38,532 nucleotides of DNA, from contig JALWUQ010000037.1 of NCBI GenBank assembly GCA_026993075.1, positions 28,358-66,889 on the forward strand, written 5' to 3'. The stretch comes from Campylobacteraceae bacterium. Its GTDB lineage: Bacteria > Campylobacterota > Campylobacteria > Campylobacterales > JALSKU01. The position numbers and the translations under genes are program-made. Under the pieces are notes generated by a model. The model was not told where the DNA came from and did not search any database. It worked only from the letters and a program-made list of their open reading frames with translations. Below are positions 9,855-20,960 of this stretch, in pieces. Each line of letters starts with the position of its first letter. Positions within the stretch are counted from its first letter, which is position 1.

Positions 9855-10502
9855 TTATTTTTTCACTCCGTTTAAAATAGGTACAAAAAGACAATTATCG
9901 AGTTCATTTTTGATAATTTTATCATCCTTTTTTATAAATTTTGTAATTATATGTTTTTTGTCTTTTTCTATGGGAGCTACTAAAATACCACCATTTTTTA
10001 GTTGATTGAATATTTTCTTTGGTATTTCTTTGATTGAGGCGGAAAAGAGTATCCTGTCAAATGGGGCATAAGAACTCCAGCCATTTTGTCCATCATCACA
10101 TCTTATATGAATATTGTTAATTTCCATCTTTTTAAATCTTATTTTTGCTTCTATTGATAACTTTTCAATTCTTTCAATCGTAAAAACTCTTCTTATTAAT
10201 TTACTTAAAATTGCAGCTTGATACCCACTCCCGCACCCAATCTCCATAACAGAATCGACTTTATCGTTTATTTCTAAAAATTGTGTCATTTTTGCAACTG
10301 TTAAGGGCGAACTGATCCATTGACTTGAAGATAGAGGCAAGGCATCTAACTTATAAGCATAATGTTTAAATCCAACCGGAACAAAGGATTCTCTTTGTAT
10401 TTGCGTAAAAACTTCAAAAATATGTTCTTCCAAAGGAAAGATTTTATCAATCTCTTCAGCCATTTTTTTGCATTTTTGAAACTGTATCTTTTTTTCTATC
10501 AT
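9855..10502 (-). CDS. pcm: Protein-L-isoaspartate O-methyltransferase
   Basis: SSSQWISSPLTVAKMTQFLEI, VMEIGCGSGYQAAILSKL, VFTIERI. Confidence 0.93.
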   Translation of the reverse strand: MIEKKIQFQKCKKMAEEIDKIFPLEEHIFEVFTQIQRESFVPVGFKHYAYKLDALPLSSSQWISSPLTVAKMTQFLEINDKVDSVMEIGCGSGYQAAILSKLIRRVFTIERIEKLSIEAKIRFKKMEINNIHIRCDDGQNGWSSYAPFDRILFSASIKEIPKKIFNQLKNGGILVAPIEKDKKHIITKFIKKDDKIIKNELDNCLFVPILNGVKK

Positions 10503-11230
10503 TTTATTCCTATATCTATATATCTTCTCATTTTTTTTATCTCTTTTAAATTTATCTCTTTTAAAATTAAACTTTTTCTATCATTTTTATAGAATTTACC
10601 AAAAGGTGAAGAAAAAGAAGAATTTTTTGCCATATCTTCATTTGCACTGTTTGATACGATTACGAAGCACTGGTTTAGAAGCGATAAGGCATTGCTTAGG
10701 ATTTGTAAATGTTTTTTTCTTGCTGTTGCCCATAAAGACGGTATTAAAACTATATCTGCACCTTGAATATGTTTCCAAAGCTCCACAAATCTAAGCTCAA
10801 AACATATAAGAATTGCATATTTTATACCATTTACTTTAAAAATTTTTATATCATTTTTTTTACCGGGGGTAAAATAACTATCCTCTTTGCCAAGTTTGAA
10901 AAGCTCATACTTGTCTCTTTGATATATAATTTTTTCATTTTGAATAAATTTTGCTCTGTTGTAAAAATTACCGTTTTCATACTCAATCATGCTTAAACAA
11001 AGAGTTTTGTTTTTTGTAAGTTTTAATAATTCTTTTTCTATCTTTCTGCTAAAATCGGCAGCTTTAAACATATTATCATAACAAAAATTACTAAGACAAA
11101 GCTCCGGAGCACAAATGATAGAATTCGTTGGAGCTTTTTTGACAAGAGATGAGAGTTTTTTAAAATTCTTTTCAAATGCAAAGTTATCATAAGAAAATTG
11201 TAAAGATACTAACTCTTTAAAAGTCGTCAA
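10499..11230 (-). CDS. Carbon-nitrogen (nitrilase) family hydrolase
   Basis: [14 protein letters not shown] (Glu), [11 protein letters not shown] (Lys), [15 protein letters not shown] (Cys) catalytic triad pattern. Confidence 0.88.
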   Translation of the reverse strand: MTTFKELVSLQFSYDNFAFEKNFKKLSSLVKKAPTNSIICAPELCLSNFCYDNMFKAADFSRKIEKELLKLTKNKTLCLSMIEYENGNFYNRAKFIQNEKIIYQRDKYELFKLGKEDSYFTPGKKNDIKIFKVNGIKYAILICFELRFVELWKHIQGADIVLIPSLWATARKKHLQILSNALSLLNQCFVIVSNSANEDMAKNSSFSSPFGKFYKNDRKSLILKEINLKEIKKMRRYIDIGIK

Positions 11231-12239
11231 AAGTTAAACTTCCTTTTGAATAGTTTGCAACATTTCCCTCGAAAAAGTTAGTTTTTTGATTATTGAACTG
11301 GCTAAAATTATCTACCCATTTTATCGGATGTTTTGCATTGTACAGCTGCTTTAATCCAACCGCTTTTAGCCTTTCATTTGCCAAATACTTGATATATTCA
11401 TCTATAATCTCATCCGTTAATCCCAAAATTTGACCGTTTGTTATGTATTGTCCCCAAGATACTTCAAGTTTTACAGCTTCTTCAAACATATGATAAACTT
11501 CATCAAGCAACTCTTTTGTAAAAAGTTCAGGCCTCTCTTTTTTGACGACATTTATCATGTTTTGAAATATCAAAAGATGAGTTACTTCATCCCTTTGGAT
11601 AAATCTTATCATTTGAGCAGAACCAAGCATTTTGCCGCTTCTTGCCAATGTATAAAAAAAAGTAAAACCACTGTAAAAATATAATCCCTCTAAAATTTGA
11701 TTGGCAAACATTGCTTTTACTATCTGGTTTTCCGTTGGATTTTCGGCCAACTTCTCATAAACACTTGCGATATAATCATTCTTGCCTTTTAGTTTTGCAT
11801 CTTGCCTCCACATTTCATATATCTCATCTGTATTGCTTGAAATGCTATCCACCATAACAGCATAACTTTGTGAATGTAAAGCTTCCTCATAAGCCTGTCT
11901 AACAAGTATAAGGTTAATCTCTGGAGAAGTTATAAAGGGATTTACATTATCTATTAAGTTATTTGTTTGAAGTGAATCCATAAAAATAAGCTGAGACAAA
12001 GCTTTGTCATAAGAGACCTTTTCTTGGTCTGTGAGTTGTTTATAATCCCTGACATCAGTAGTCATGTCAACTTCTTTTGGAAACCAGGTATTATTTAGCA
12101 TCATATCCCAAAGATTATAAGCCCATTGGTATTTTATCTTATTTAATTCAAATATTCCTGTAGGATTGCCGCCAAAGACCCTTCTTTCTCCTACACTCTC
12201 TTTTGAGTCTGGGTTGTATATCTTTTTTCTTTTAATCAT
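11217..12239 (-). CDS. nrdB: Ribonucleoside-diphosphate reductase subunit beta
   Basis: [33 protein letters not shown] class I beta-subunit iron-ligand motifs. Confidence 0.95.
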   Translation of the reverse strand: MIKRKKIYNPDSKESVGERRVFGGNPTGIFELNKIKYQWAYNLWDMMLNNTWFPKEVDMTTDVRDYKQLTDQEKVSYDKALSQLIFMDSLQTNNLIDNVNPFITSPEINLILVRQAYEEALHSQSYAVMVDSISSNTDEIYEMWRQDAKLKGKNDYIASVYEKLAENPTENQIVKAMFANQILEGLYFYSGFTFFYTLARSGKMLGSAQMIRFIQRDEVTHLLIFQNMINVVKKERPELFTKELLDEVYHMFEEAVKLEVSWGQYITNGQILGLTDEIIDEYIKYLANERLKAVGLKQLYNAKHPIKWVDNFSQFNNQKTNFFEGNVANYSKGSLTFDDF

Positions 12240-12243
12240 ATCC

Positions 12244-13242
12244 TTATCCTTTTATTTGAACCTTGTTTATTCCCTTTTGTATCTCTCCAATTATATAACC
12301 ATCTGAATTTTCCAAAATTTTATCAACATTTTTCGGATTTGCTATGATAACCATACCAACTCCCATGTTGAAAGTTTGAAACATTTCCTTTTCTTCTACA
12401 AATTTTGACATATATTCAAAGATAGGGAGAGTTTTTATATCATTTTTTCTGATTATCGCTTGTAGATTTTTAGGTAAAGCTCTCGGTAAATTTTCTATTA
12501 TACCGCCACCTGTTATATGGGCAAGTGAATTTATATAAGGTTTTAGTTTTGTAAAAGTTTTTACATATATCTTGGTAGGTTTTAAGAGCAGGTCAATGAG
12601 TTTTTCTCCGGCTATTTTATCATCAAATTTATGATTTAATTTTTCAAACAATAATTTTCTAACAAGTGAGTAACCGTTAGAATGAATACCTGAACTAGGT
12701 AGTGCTATCAACATATCACCCTCTTTGACTTTATTTACTCTGTCCAATTCGTCTTTCTCGGCAATTCCGACTGCAAAACCTGCTAAATCAAAATCATTTT
12801 TTGCATACATTCCAGGCATCTCAGCAGTTTCGCCGCCTATCAAAGCACATGTGCTTTGCAAACAACCCTCACTTATGCCTTTAACTACGGCAGTTGATTC
12901 GCTGGTTTTAAGTTTAGCTGTTGCATAATAGTCTAAAAAAAACATAGGTGTTGCAAAGTTGCATATAAGGTCATTTACACACATAGCAACCAAGTCAATT
13001 CCGACTGTATCAAACCTTTTGGCATCTATTGCAAGTTTGAGTTTTGTACCGACTCCGTCAGTCGCACCTAAAATAACCGGTTTTTTATATCCTGATGGTA
13101 GCTCGTAAGCTCCGGCAAAAGAGCCAATGCCACCTATGACATTTTTATCAAAAGTCGAAGTAACAAAAGGTTTTATCTCTTCAACAAATCTCGCACCTTC
13201 ATCTATATCAACACCGGCATCTTTGTAACTTATTTTGCTCAC
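12244..13242 (-). CDS. purM: Phosphoribosylformylglycinamidine cyclo-ligase
   Basis: [57 protein letters not shown]. Confidence 0.96.
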   Translation of the reverse strand: MSKISYKDAGVDIDEGARFVEEIKPFVTSTFDKNVIGGIGSFAGAYELPSGYKKPVILGATDGVGTKLKLAIDAKRFDTVGIDLVAMCVNDLICNFATPMFFLDYYATAKLKTSESTAVVKGISEGCLQSTCALIGGETAEMPGMYAKNDFDLAGFAVGIAEKDELDRVNKVKEGDMLIALPSSGIHSNGYSLVRKLLFEKLNHKFDDKIAGEKLIDLLLKPTKIYVKTFTKLKPYINSLAHITGGGIIENLPRALPKNLQAIIRKNDIKTLPIFEYMSKFVEEKEMFQTFNMGVGMVIIANPKNVDKILENSDGYIIGEIQKGINKVQIKG

Positions 13243-13255
13243 TTATTAATCTCCA

Positions 13256-13477
13256 TTACTTTTTCCAATCACAAGGAGGAAATATTTTTTTTAAAAACCA
13301 TATAGAAGGACAGAAGTTTGTAAATGCCCACAAAAGAAGCATTAAAATAACAAAAATTTGTAAAATTACTGCTATTTGAAACATTTTGGTATCGCCATTG
13401 AACCCCAATGCAAAAAAAAGTAAAGTTATGCCAAGAACAACAGCCGTTAAGATTCTTTGTAATTTTTGGTAGCACAT
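13256..13477 (-). CDS. Small membrane protein, DUF2892-like
   Basis: 73 aa with two predicted TM helices (RILTAVVLGITLLFFALGF; FQIAVILQIFVILMLLLWAFTNFCPSIW). Confidence 0.65.
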   Translation of the reverse strand: MCYQKLQRILTAVVLGITLLFFALGFNGDTKMFQIAVILQIFVILMLLLWAFTNFCPSIWFLKKIFPPCDWKK

Positions 13478-13528
13478 ATCTTTTTCCTTTTTGAATATTG
13501 TCGTATTTTATCGATTATATGATAAAAT

Positions 13529-14140
13529 ATGGATAAAAGGAGAGTAATGGTTATAATTATTACCGGCGGTATCTGCACAGGAAAAAGTACAGTTTGCAAA
13601 ATATTTGAAAAAAATGGCTATGAGATAATAGATGCTGATAAGATTACTCACAGGTTACTTGATGAAAACAAAGAATCTATCGGAAAATTATTTGGTAAAA
13701 AATATATTAAAAATAATAAAATAGACAGAAAAGGATTGGGGCAGTTAATTTTTTCTGATGCAGAGAAAAAAAAAGAGTTGGAAGATTTTTTGCACCCTAA
13801 AATAAGAAAAGAGATAAAAAAAGAGTCCAAGAAGTTACAAAGTATTCATAAAAAATATCTTATAGACATTCCTTTGTTTTTTGAAAGTAATAGCTATAAA
13901 GCAGATATGATTATAGTAGTTTACGCTCCTGAAAAGGTGCAATTAAACAGACTTATGAAAAGAGAGTGCATAAGAAAAGATGAAGCATTAAAGAGAATAA
14001 TGTCCCAAATGGATATAGAAGAAAAAAGAAAATTAGCCGATTTGGTGATAGACAATTCAAAAGATTTAAATTTTTTACAAAATAATATAAAACTAATATT
14101 GCCAGATATAGGAGAAGATAATGCAAATTTCAAAATATAG
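13529..14140 (+). CDS. coaE: Dephospho-CoA kinase
   Basis: TGGICTGKSTVCKIFEKNGYEIIDADKITHRLL, DIPLFFES, RMSQMDIEEKRKLADLVIDNS-type motifs. A later start is possible (13547, MVIIITGG). Confidence 0.92.
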   Translation: MDKRRVMVIIITGGICTGKSTVCKIFEKNGYEIIDADKITHRLLDENKESIGKLFGKKYIKNNKIDRKGLGQLIFSDAEKKKELEDFLHPKIRKEIKKESKKLQSIHKKYLIDIPLFFESNSYKADMIIVVYAPEKVQLNRLMKRECIRKDEALKRIMSQMDIEEKRKLADLVIDNSKDLNFLQNNIKLILPDIGEDNANFKI

Positions 14141-14876
14141 TGCAAGTGGAAATGACTTTGTAATATTTCATACGTTTTTAGAAAAAAATAGAAGTAATTT
14201 AGCCAAAGAGTTGTGTCACAGACAAATCGGGGTTGGAGCAGACGGACTTATCGTGCTTTTGCCAAGCAATTCTTTTGAATATGATTTTAAGTGGCAATTT
14301 TACAATAGTGATGGCAGTGAGGCTGAAATGTGTGGCAATGGCAGCAGAGCAGCAGCTCATTATGCACTCAATAATGCCTTGGCTGAAGAAAATATGAAAT
14401 TTTTAACTAAAGCAGGTATTATAGAAGCTACGGTTGAAAATGATACTGTTGAAGTCATGTTGACAGATTTGAAAATCATAGATAGTGATATCAATGATAA
14501 GGGTTATATTTGGGATTTTCTTGATACGGGAGTGCCTCATCTGGTGACTTTTGTTAAAGATTTAAATAGTTACTCAAAAGATTTGGCTAAAGAATTAAGA
14601 CAAAAATATAATACCAATGTAAATTTTGCAATGGTAGAAAATCATCAAATTTTCGTAAGAACTTATGAAAGGGGAGTTGAGGACGAAACGCTGGCATGTG
14701 GTACGGGAATGGCAGCTTGTTTTTATATGGCAAGAGCTAAGAGTTATGTGGGAGATATAGCCAATGTATATCCAAAAAGTGGTGAAAGATTAACCCTATC
14801 TTATAAAAATAATAAAATTTATTTTAAAGGAAAAGTTGTAAAAGTTTTTGATATAATAAGAGATAAAATTTTATAA
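14121..14876 (+). CDS. dapF: Diaminopimelate epimerase
   Basis: YSASGNDFVIFH, AEMCGNGSRAAAHYA, ERGVEDETLACGTGMAA. Confidence 0.96.
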   Translation: MQISKYSASGNDFVIFHTFLEKNRSNLAKELCHRQIGVGADGLIVLLPSNSFEYDFKWQFYNSDGSEAEMCGNGSRAAAHYALNNALAEENMKFLTKAGIIEATVENDTVEVMLTDLKIIDSDINDKGYIWDFLDTGVPHLVTFVKDLNSYSKDLAKELRQKYNTNVNFAMVENHQIFVRTYERGVEDETLACGTGMAACFYMARAKSYVGDIANVYPKSGERLTLSYKNNKIYFKGKVVKVFDIIRDKIL

Positions 14877-14889
14877 CTGGAGAAAAAAA

Positions 14890-15642
14890 GTGAAAAGAAT
14901 ATTGATATCAATATTACTTTTATCATCGATATTATTTGCTGGAGGATTGCCTTCTTGGTATTATAAGATAAAAAATACCTCTTTGCAAAGAAATAAATTT
15001 GTAGAGATTATGCTACCAATGATAAAAAAAGCCAATAAAATAACACTAAAAAGAAGAGAGTTTGTGATCAACTTTTTTAATAAACTTGAAAAAAAAGGCT
15101 TTGGCGGTATTGATAAAAGTGATTTAAGAAGACTTGTTAGGATTTCAAAAATTTATAATATAAAAAATCTTTTCGATAAAGATGATTATCTTTTGAAGAT
15201 TGATAAAGTTCCGGAATCTTTAGCATTAACTCAAGCTGCCATAGAGAGTGCATGGGGAAAGAGTAGATTTGCTATACAAGCTGACAATCTTTTTGGTCAG
15301 TGGACTTATGGAGCAAAAGGGATAATTCCTCAAGACAGAGCAGAAGGCAAAATCCATAAAATAAGAATTTTTAATTCTTTACAAGCTTCTGTTGACGCTT
15401 ATGTAAATAATTTAAACAGCAATAGAGCTTATAAAAATTTTAGAATTCAAAGATATCAATCTAGAATTTTAGATGAAAAATTTAGTGGAGTAGATGCAGC
15501 ACAAACTATGAAAAAATATTCTCAGCTTAGAGATAAATATGTACAAATGATTAGAAAATTTATGGTAAAACATAAATTTTTAAGATATGATACCGAAGAG
15601 GCAGACAAAGGTGAAGCACAATCTCTTTATGCTTTCAACTGA
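14890..15642 (+). CDS. Bax-like glucosaminidase domain protein
   Basis: Signal peptide; ALTQAAIESAWGKSRFAIQADNLFGQWTYG; GTG start with tggag upstream. Confidence 0.85.
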   Translation: MKRILISILLLSSILFAGGLPSWYYKIKNTSLQRNKFVEIMLPMIKKANKITLKRREFVINFFNKLEKKGFGGIDKSDLRRLVRISKIYNIKNLFDKDDYLLKIDKVPESLALTQAAIESAWGKSRFAIQADNLFGQWTYGAKGIIPQDRAEGKIHKIRIFNSLQASVDAYVNNLNSNRAYKNFRIQRYQSRILDEKFSGVDAAQTMKKYSQLRDKYVQMIRKFMVKHKFLRYDTEEADKGEAQSLYAFN

Positions 15643-15650
15643 GGTAGGGC

Positions 15651-16718
15651 TTATATTCCTGCTTCTTTGATAGCCTCAGCTTGAAAATGAGTTATGAGAG
15701 GGTCTATTATCTCATCAAAAAGACCTCCTTGCATTATGGCGTCAAGTCTGTATAAGGTTAGTCCTATGCGGTGGTCTGTAATTCTGTTTTGTGGGTAATT
15801 ATAAGTTCTTATCCTGCCACTTCTATCCCCTGTGCCTACTTGAGTTTTTCTATCTGCTCCCTCTTTTGCTGTTTGCTCTCTCATCTCAAGTTCATACAGT
15901 CTGGCTTTAAGAACTTTCATAGCTTTATCTTTATTTTTATGCTGAGACTTTTGATCTTGATTTGTTACTACTATGCCAGTTGGCAAATGGGTTATCCTGA
16001 CGGCACTGTCAGTTGTATTGACCGATTGTCCGCCACAGCCGCTGCTTCTCATGACATCTATCTTTAAATCGTTTGAATTTATTTCTATCTCTATATCATC
16101 AACTTCGGGCATAATAGCTACTGTTATAGCTGAGGTGTGGACTCTTCCTTGTGATTCGGTTTCGGGTACCCTTTGGACTCTATGCGTACCGCCTTCATAT
16201 TTTAGTCTGCTGTAAGCACCTTTTCCTTTTATGAGAGTTATCATCTCTTTAAAGCCACCGGCACTTCCTTCACTGCTTGAGATGATTTCTACACTCCAAC
16301 CTCTGAGTTCTGCGTATCTAAGATAAGCTTTAAAAAGATCTTCCACAAAAAGTGCCGCTTCATCTCCACCGGTTCCAGCTCTAAGTTCAACATAAACATT
16401 TCTATCGTCATTTGGATCTTTTGGAAGAAGCAAAAGTCTTATTTCATCCTCGAGTTTTAACTTTTCAGGTTCCAGCTCTTTTAACTCTTCTTTGGCCAAT
16501 TCACCAAGTTCATTATCATCAAGTAATTCTTTGTTTTCTTCTATGCTTTCACATGTTTGGATATATTTTTCAGTTTTTTCTTTTATGGGAGTTAAGTCTG
16601 ACTGCTCTTTTGAAAGAGCAGTCATTTTTTTTATATCATTTGTTATCTCTTGCGAACTTAATAATTTTGTTATTTCATTGTATCTTTTAAGAAAAGGAGA
16701 TAACTTTTCTTTTAGCAT
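15651..16718 (-). CDS. prfA: Peptide chain release factor 1
   Basis: [49 protein letters not shown]. Confidence 0.97.
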   Translation of the reverse strand: MLKEKLSPFLKRYNEITKLLSSQEITNDIKKMTALSKEQSDLTPIKEKTEKYIQTCESIEENKELLDDNELGELAKEELKELEPEKLKLEDEIRLLLLPKDPNDDRNVYVELRAGTGGDEAALFVEDLFKAYLRYAELRGWSVEIISSSEGSAGGFKEMITLIKGKGAYSRLKYEGGTHRVQRVPETESQGRVHTSAITVAIMPEVDDIEIEINSNDLKIDVMRSSGCGGQSVNTTDSAVRITHLPTGIVVTNQDQKSQHKNKDKAMKVLKARLYELEMREQTAKEGADRKTQVGTGDRSGRIRTYNYPQNRITDHRIGLTLYRLDAIMQGGLFDEIIDPLITHFQAEAIKEAGI

Positions 16719-16739
16719 GATTTACAATATTCGCTTGGA

Positions 16740-17015
16740 TTACGCAGCAGGTTTGTTTAGGGAATTAACCAAGTTATGAAGTCTGCTTACTTTTCTAGCA
16801 GCTGTATTCTTCTTTAAAATTCCTTTACTTACATATTTATGGATATTTTTATTGGCTTTTTTAAAAGCTTCAGTAGCTTCTTCAATATTTTCACTTGCTA
16901 CTGCGGCTTCTACAGCTTTTGTTATATTTTTAATTCTAGTTTTATAGAACCTATTTCTCTCAGTTCTTTTTTTTGTTTGTCTGATTCTTTTTTCAGCAGA
17001 CTTGTGATTTGCCAT
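16740..17015 (-). CDS. rpsT: 30S ribosomal protein S20
   Basis: [29 protein letters not shown]...[21 protein letters not shown]. Confidence 0.97.
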   Translation of the reverse strand: MANHKSAEKRIRQTKKRTERNRFYKTRIKNITKAVEAAVASENIEEATEAFKKANKNIHKYVSKGILKKNTAARKVSRLHNLVNSLNKPAA

Positions 17016-17076
17016 GAAACTTACCTTTATTAAAATTTTAGGAATGCATTATACAAAAAGTCAAATTAAAGACAAC

Positions 17077-18318
17077 TTAAGGTTTTTTGATCTTATCTCT
17101 TGGAATAAATTTTAAAACAGTGGCATTTATACAAAATCTTTGCCTGCCTCCTGGAGCATCATCGAAAACATGTCCTAGATGAATCCCGCTTGTCTTGGCT
17201 ATAACTTCCATTCTGTGCATTCCATAAGAGTTATCTTCTTTTTCTATAATTGCACCTTTTACTGCTTTGTAAAAGCTAAGCCATCCTGAGTGTGAATTAA
17301 ACCTGTCTCTTGTGTCAAATAAAACTTCGCCTGAGAGTTTATCTACAAAGACGCCATCTGGAGTATTTTTAAATATATCATATTTTTTGCAAAACATACC
17401 GTCAGTCCCTTTGTTGAAAGCTACATTGTAAGCTTCACTGCCGACACCAAGTTCAAATTTGCCAAGAGCTTTGTAAAATTCTGTTTTATTCAAATACCCT
17501 CTGTGAGCAAAAACTTCCTTGCCATCTTTTATAAAGAGTATTGTGGGAGTAGCATTGAGTTTAGTTGTAATGTCGAAACCTTTTAACTTGTCACTATTTA
17601 CAGTTCTAAGGGGAATGCTACCTTTGTAAGATGAAGTAACATCTTTTTTAAATTGTTCACAGTATGGACAAAACGGAGCATCTATAACAATTATCTCTTT
17701 ACCACCAAGAGGCTTTATAAAACTCTGCTTATGAGGTGTTTCTTTTTTAAATTTTACACCTGTGGCATCATCGGGGCAGTATCCGTTTGGATTCTTTTTA
17801 AGATAGTTTTGGTGGTATTGCTCGGCATCGTAAAACTTGACAAGAGGTTTGATTTGTGTTGTGATTTTGCCATATCCTGCCGCGGACAATAATGCCTGAT
17901 ACTCTTTTTCAGTTTCCAAAGCTATCTTGTGTTGATTTTCATTTGTGTAAAATATGGCACTTCTGTAATTGTTGCCTATATCATTTCCCTGGCGATTTCC
18001 TTGAGTCGGGTCATGCATTTGCCAAAAACTTTTGATAAGCTCTTTTGCGGTAACTTTTGTATCATCAAATACAACTTTTACTGATTCTGCATAATTGACT
18101 ATACCTTTTGGGGCATTGTTTCTATATTCTAAAACTTTATTATAGTCAGGATTAGGGTAATTTCCTCCAGCGTAACCGGCTTTTGTATCAAGCACGCCTG
18201 GAATTTGCTCAAAATGCTTTTCAACTCCCCAAAAACATCCTGCTGAGAAGACTATAGTCTGCTCTTTCGCTTGTAGTGACATAATGACTATCCCTAATAT
18301 TAAAATTAATTTTTTCAT
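17077..18318 (-). CDS. msrAB: Exported MsrA-thioredoxin-MsrB fusion peptide methionine sulfoxide reductase
   Basis: Signal peptide; MsrA GCFWGVEKHFEQIPGV; central Trx-like APFCPYCEQF; MsrB-like FNSHSGWLSF...RQRFCINATVLKF. Confidence 0.92.
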   Translation of the reverse strand: MKKLILILGIVIMSLQAKEQTIVFSAGCFWGVEKHFEQIPGVLDTKAGYAGGNYPNPDYNKVLEYRNNAPKGIVNYAESVKVVFDDTKVTAKELIKSFWQMHDPTQGNRQGNDIGNNYRSAIFYTNENQHKIALETEKEYQALLSAAGYGKITTQIKPLVKFYDAEQYHQNYLKKNPNGYCPDDATGVKFKKETPHKQSFIKPLGGKEIIVIDAPFCPYCEQFKKDVTSSYKGSIPLRTVNSDKLKGFDITTKLNATPTILFIKDGKEVFAHRGYLNKTEFYKALGKFELGVGSEAYNVAFNKGTDGMFCKKYDIFKNTPDGVFVDKLSGEVLFDTRDRFNSHSGWLSFYKAVKGAIIEKEDNSYGMHRMEVIAKTSGIHLGHVFDDAPGGRQRFCINATVLKFIPRDKIKKP

Positions 18319-18421
18319 CCTCTTTCCTTTTTGTATTTTATCTTGTTTTATATAAAAAACTGTTTTGATTTTATCACTACTTTGTAAAGTGTATGTGTAG
18401 CATTATCTTGACATAAATTTT

Positions 18422-19579
18422 TTAACCATGAAATAATGAAGAGGAAGCATGAGGATATTTTGTTTCACGCTTTTGAAATGACAAGATCAAGGGATTTTGG
18501 ATCACTCCATTATCAATACAAATAGCACGCCTGATAGTCTCATTTTTTTGCCAATTGCCACGACCTTTTAGTACTGTTTGCATATAGGTAATCAAAGCAG
18601 CAGAAATAGACCTGGTTGCACTTTCCCAAAGGTAACTCGGGGTATGATCCACGGCGTAATAATCTATGGTTTTGTATTTAAACATCGGATGCTTAAATGT
18701 AGTTGGTTTTGCAAAAAAGAAGCCCATTCCCTCATCACAACTCACATCAATGATCAAACTATTTGGCTTTAGGCATGAACTCTCTTCTTCAAGTACATAG
18801 TTCATAGGATTTTGCGTTTTTTGCAAGGTTCCATTTACGATGATATCTGCTTCACTAATCAAATCAACAAGCGGTCTTATAGCTCCGTTGTGTTCTACTA
18901 TCAACAAGCGTGCCTCATTTTTACCGCCTTCTATGATCTTAACATAGTGACAATCAAGAATTTCTTCACGCACCTCATGATCTGGTCTTTGGATGCAGAT
19001 CGTGATATCTCTAAATCCATGTGCTTTTAGAGCATAAATTGCACCACGGCTGACTGCACCCAAACTAAAGATGATAGTCTTTCTCTGATTGCCGTAATGT
19101 CCATCTATCCCTTTAAGCTCTAAAGCATGAAGCACGGCACAATAACCTGCCATTTCGTTATTTTTATAAAAAGTATGGCGACCGATACAACCTTGGGGAG
19201 ACCAAACAAACATATCCTCAAAAGCAATCAGTGTTAGCCTGCGATTGATTGCGGCTTGAGTAATATCTCGTTGTTGCACACAGTGTACATATCCCCACAA
19301 TGTCCCACCTTCTTTAAGCTCCAATAGATCAGATAGTACAGGCTTTGTAATAAGAACATTGCCAATATCGGCGAATATCTCGTCTCTTGAGGCAATACCG
19401 CCACTTTGAGCTGCAATCTGGGCATCGCAGATACCAAATGGCTCTGCGTATCCTTCTTCAAAGATAAGCCCAGAGCGAATCTCTTTAGGCATGCGAGATA
19501 GATGCTCCGGATGGATCGGTAAACGCCTTTCATCCTCTTTTTTCGAAGTCCCAATGACCCCTATTTTGAATTTATTCAT
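18422..19579 (-). CDS. N5-(carboxyethyl)ornithine synthase-like / alanine dehydrogenase-PNT family protein
   Basis: IGVIGTSKKEDERRLPIHPEH N-terminal PNT/AlaDH-type motif, Rossmann-like IIFSLGAVSRGAIYALKAHG; high GC relative to neighbours. Confidence 0.75.
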   Translation of the reverse strand: MNKFKIGVIGTSKKEDERRLPIHPEHLSRMPKEIRSGLIFEEGYAEPFGICDAQIAAQSGGIASRDEIFADIGNVLITKPVLSDLLELKEGGTLWGYVHCVQQRDITQAAINRRLTLIAFEDMFVWSPQGCIGRHTFYKNNEMAGYCAVLHALELKGIDGHYGNQRKTIIFSLGAVSRGAIYALKAHGFRDITICIQRPDHEVREEILDCHYVKIIEGGKNEARLLIVEHNGAIRPLVDLISEADIIVNGTLQKTQNPMNYVLEEESSCLKPNSLIIDVSCDEGMGFFFAKPTTFKHPMFKYKTIDYYAVDHTPSYLWESATRSISAALITYMQTVLKGRGNWQKNETIRRAICIDNGVIQNPLILSFQKRETKYPHASSSLFHG

Positions 19580-19880
19580 TTTATTTCCTTGTTTTTTTTA
19601 TATGTAATTTTAAGTACAAATTTAGCTTAAGCCAATAGGGCTACTTTTTAGTTAATGAAAGACTTTGTGCTTGCAATATGTTATTTTATGTTTTTAGGAG
19701 ATCGAAAAAACGATATTATAATACAGAGTAAGTATTTGGTATTGTATTCATTATAGCTAAATTTCCAATAATAGTGTAGGTATCACTAATATTTATAGAT
19801 TAAAGTAGTTTCTTGGTGTATTTCTCAACACCCTATCTACGGTGTAAAAAACTTATCATCTTTATCATTTTATATTTTTT

Positions 19881-20633
19881 CTAATCTTTAAATTTAAAAC
19901 CTTGTTGCTCAAAATATACTTTTATTTGCCTAAAATATATATTTTCATAGTATTTTGCAGTTTGCTCTTTATATGAAGCTAAATAATCCATGTGATTTTC
20001 ATTCCTAAATTTTTTTAAATCTTTTTCGTATTGATCTACGCCTTCTTTTACTTTTTTATCATCATATACATCTTCAAAAACAAAACTTTCCATCGGAACT
20101 CTTGGTTTGAGTGGTGTTTCTTTAGCTTTTTTTGTTGCAACTCCAATGGTTGTGCCAACTATAGGAAAAGTTAAAGACGGAAGTTCTAAAAGTTTTATAA
20201 GCTCTCCTATATTTGCTCTTATGCCTCCTATCGCAGTTGTGCCGTATCCTAAGGCTTCGGCTGCAATTTGTAAGGAGCTTAGCATAATCCCCGCATCGAC
20301 AACTCCTACGATAATACCTTCAGCTGATTGATGGATAACTTGCTTTTTGCCTATGCTAGAACATGCATAATTAGTTCTGTTGAAATCTATGACAAAAGTG
20401 ACAAAAACATTTGCACTTTGAACCTGAGGTTGACCGCCGGATATCTTTGCTATTTGAGCAATTTTTTCTTTATTTCTTGTATAAATAAGTGAAATTTGTT
20501 GTCCATTAACTGAAGTAGGACATCTTTGTGCGCATTTAAAGATAGTTTGCAAGTCTTCATCGCTCACACTTTCTCCCGTAAAGTTTCTTATTGATTTTCT
20601 GGTTTCAAGTTGTTTTATTGTGATATTTTTCAT
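19881..20633 (-). CDS. NfsA-like NADPH-dependent FMN nitroreductase
   Basis: TRKSIRNFTGESVSDEDLQTIFKCAQRCPTSVNGQQISLIY; ALGYGTTAIGGIR; C-terminal YFEQQGFKF. Confidence 0.88.
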   Translation of the reverse strand: MKNITIKQLETRKSIRNFTGESVSDEDLQTIFKCAQRCPTSVNGQQISLIYTRNKEKIAQIAKISGGQPQVQSANVFVTFVIDFNRTNYACSSIGKKQVIHQSAEGIIVGVVDAGIMLSSLQIAAEALGYGTTAIGGIRANIGELIKLLELPSLTFPIVGTTIGVATKKAKETPLKPRVPMESFVFEDVYDDKKVKEGVDQYEKDLKKFRNENHMDYLASYKEQTAKYYENIYFRQIKVYFEQQGFKFKD

Positions 20634-20960
20634 TTTAACTCTCCTTTTTTGCTAATTATATCAGAAATTTATCGAGCATTAATTTTGTTAGATAATATGA
20701 CATTATACCACCTTTTCATCACTTTGGATTATAAATTTTCGAATAAGCAAGATTTGAAATATCATTAAAGTACTATTGATTTATATTGCTTTAATCATAA
20801 ATCAGATATGCTTTCATCTATGAAAGATGATTCTAGTTACATCTTTAGATTGCTTTGTATTGATAACTTCTTGTTGACAGTAAAATTCACCTAAAATTGA
20901 CTTGTTATTAGATTTTCAACCACCTTAGAAATATGGTGTATTAAATAAAAAGGATTCTCA

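Noticed and set aside
13269-13475. Alternative frame ORF over the DUF2892-like gene
   Set aside because: The other frame gives two clean TM helices; this one has no domain support.
15771-16779. Several plus-strand ORFs opposite prfA
   Set aside because: Composition artefacts opposite a conserved release factor; no RBS or domain.
18422-19579. Full genomic island around the high-GC gene
   Set aside because: No integrase, tRNA, transposase or direct repeats seen; flanking genes have normal AT-rich composition.
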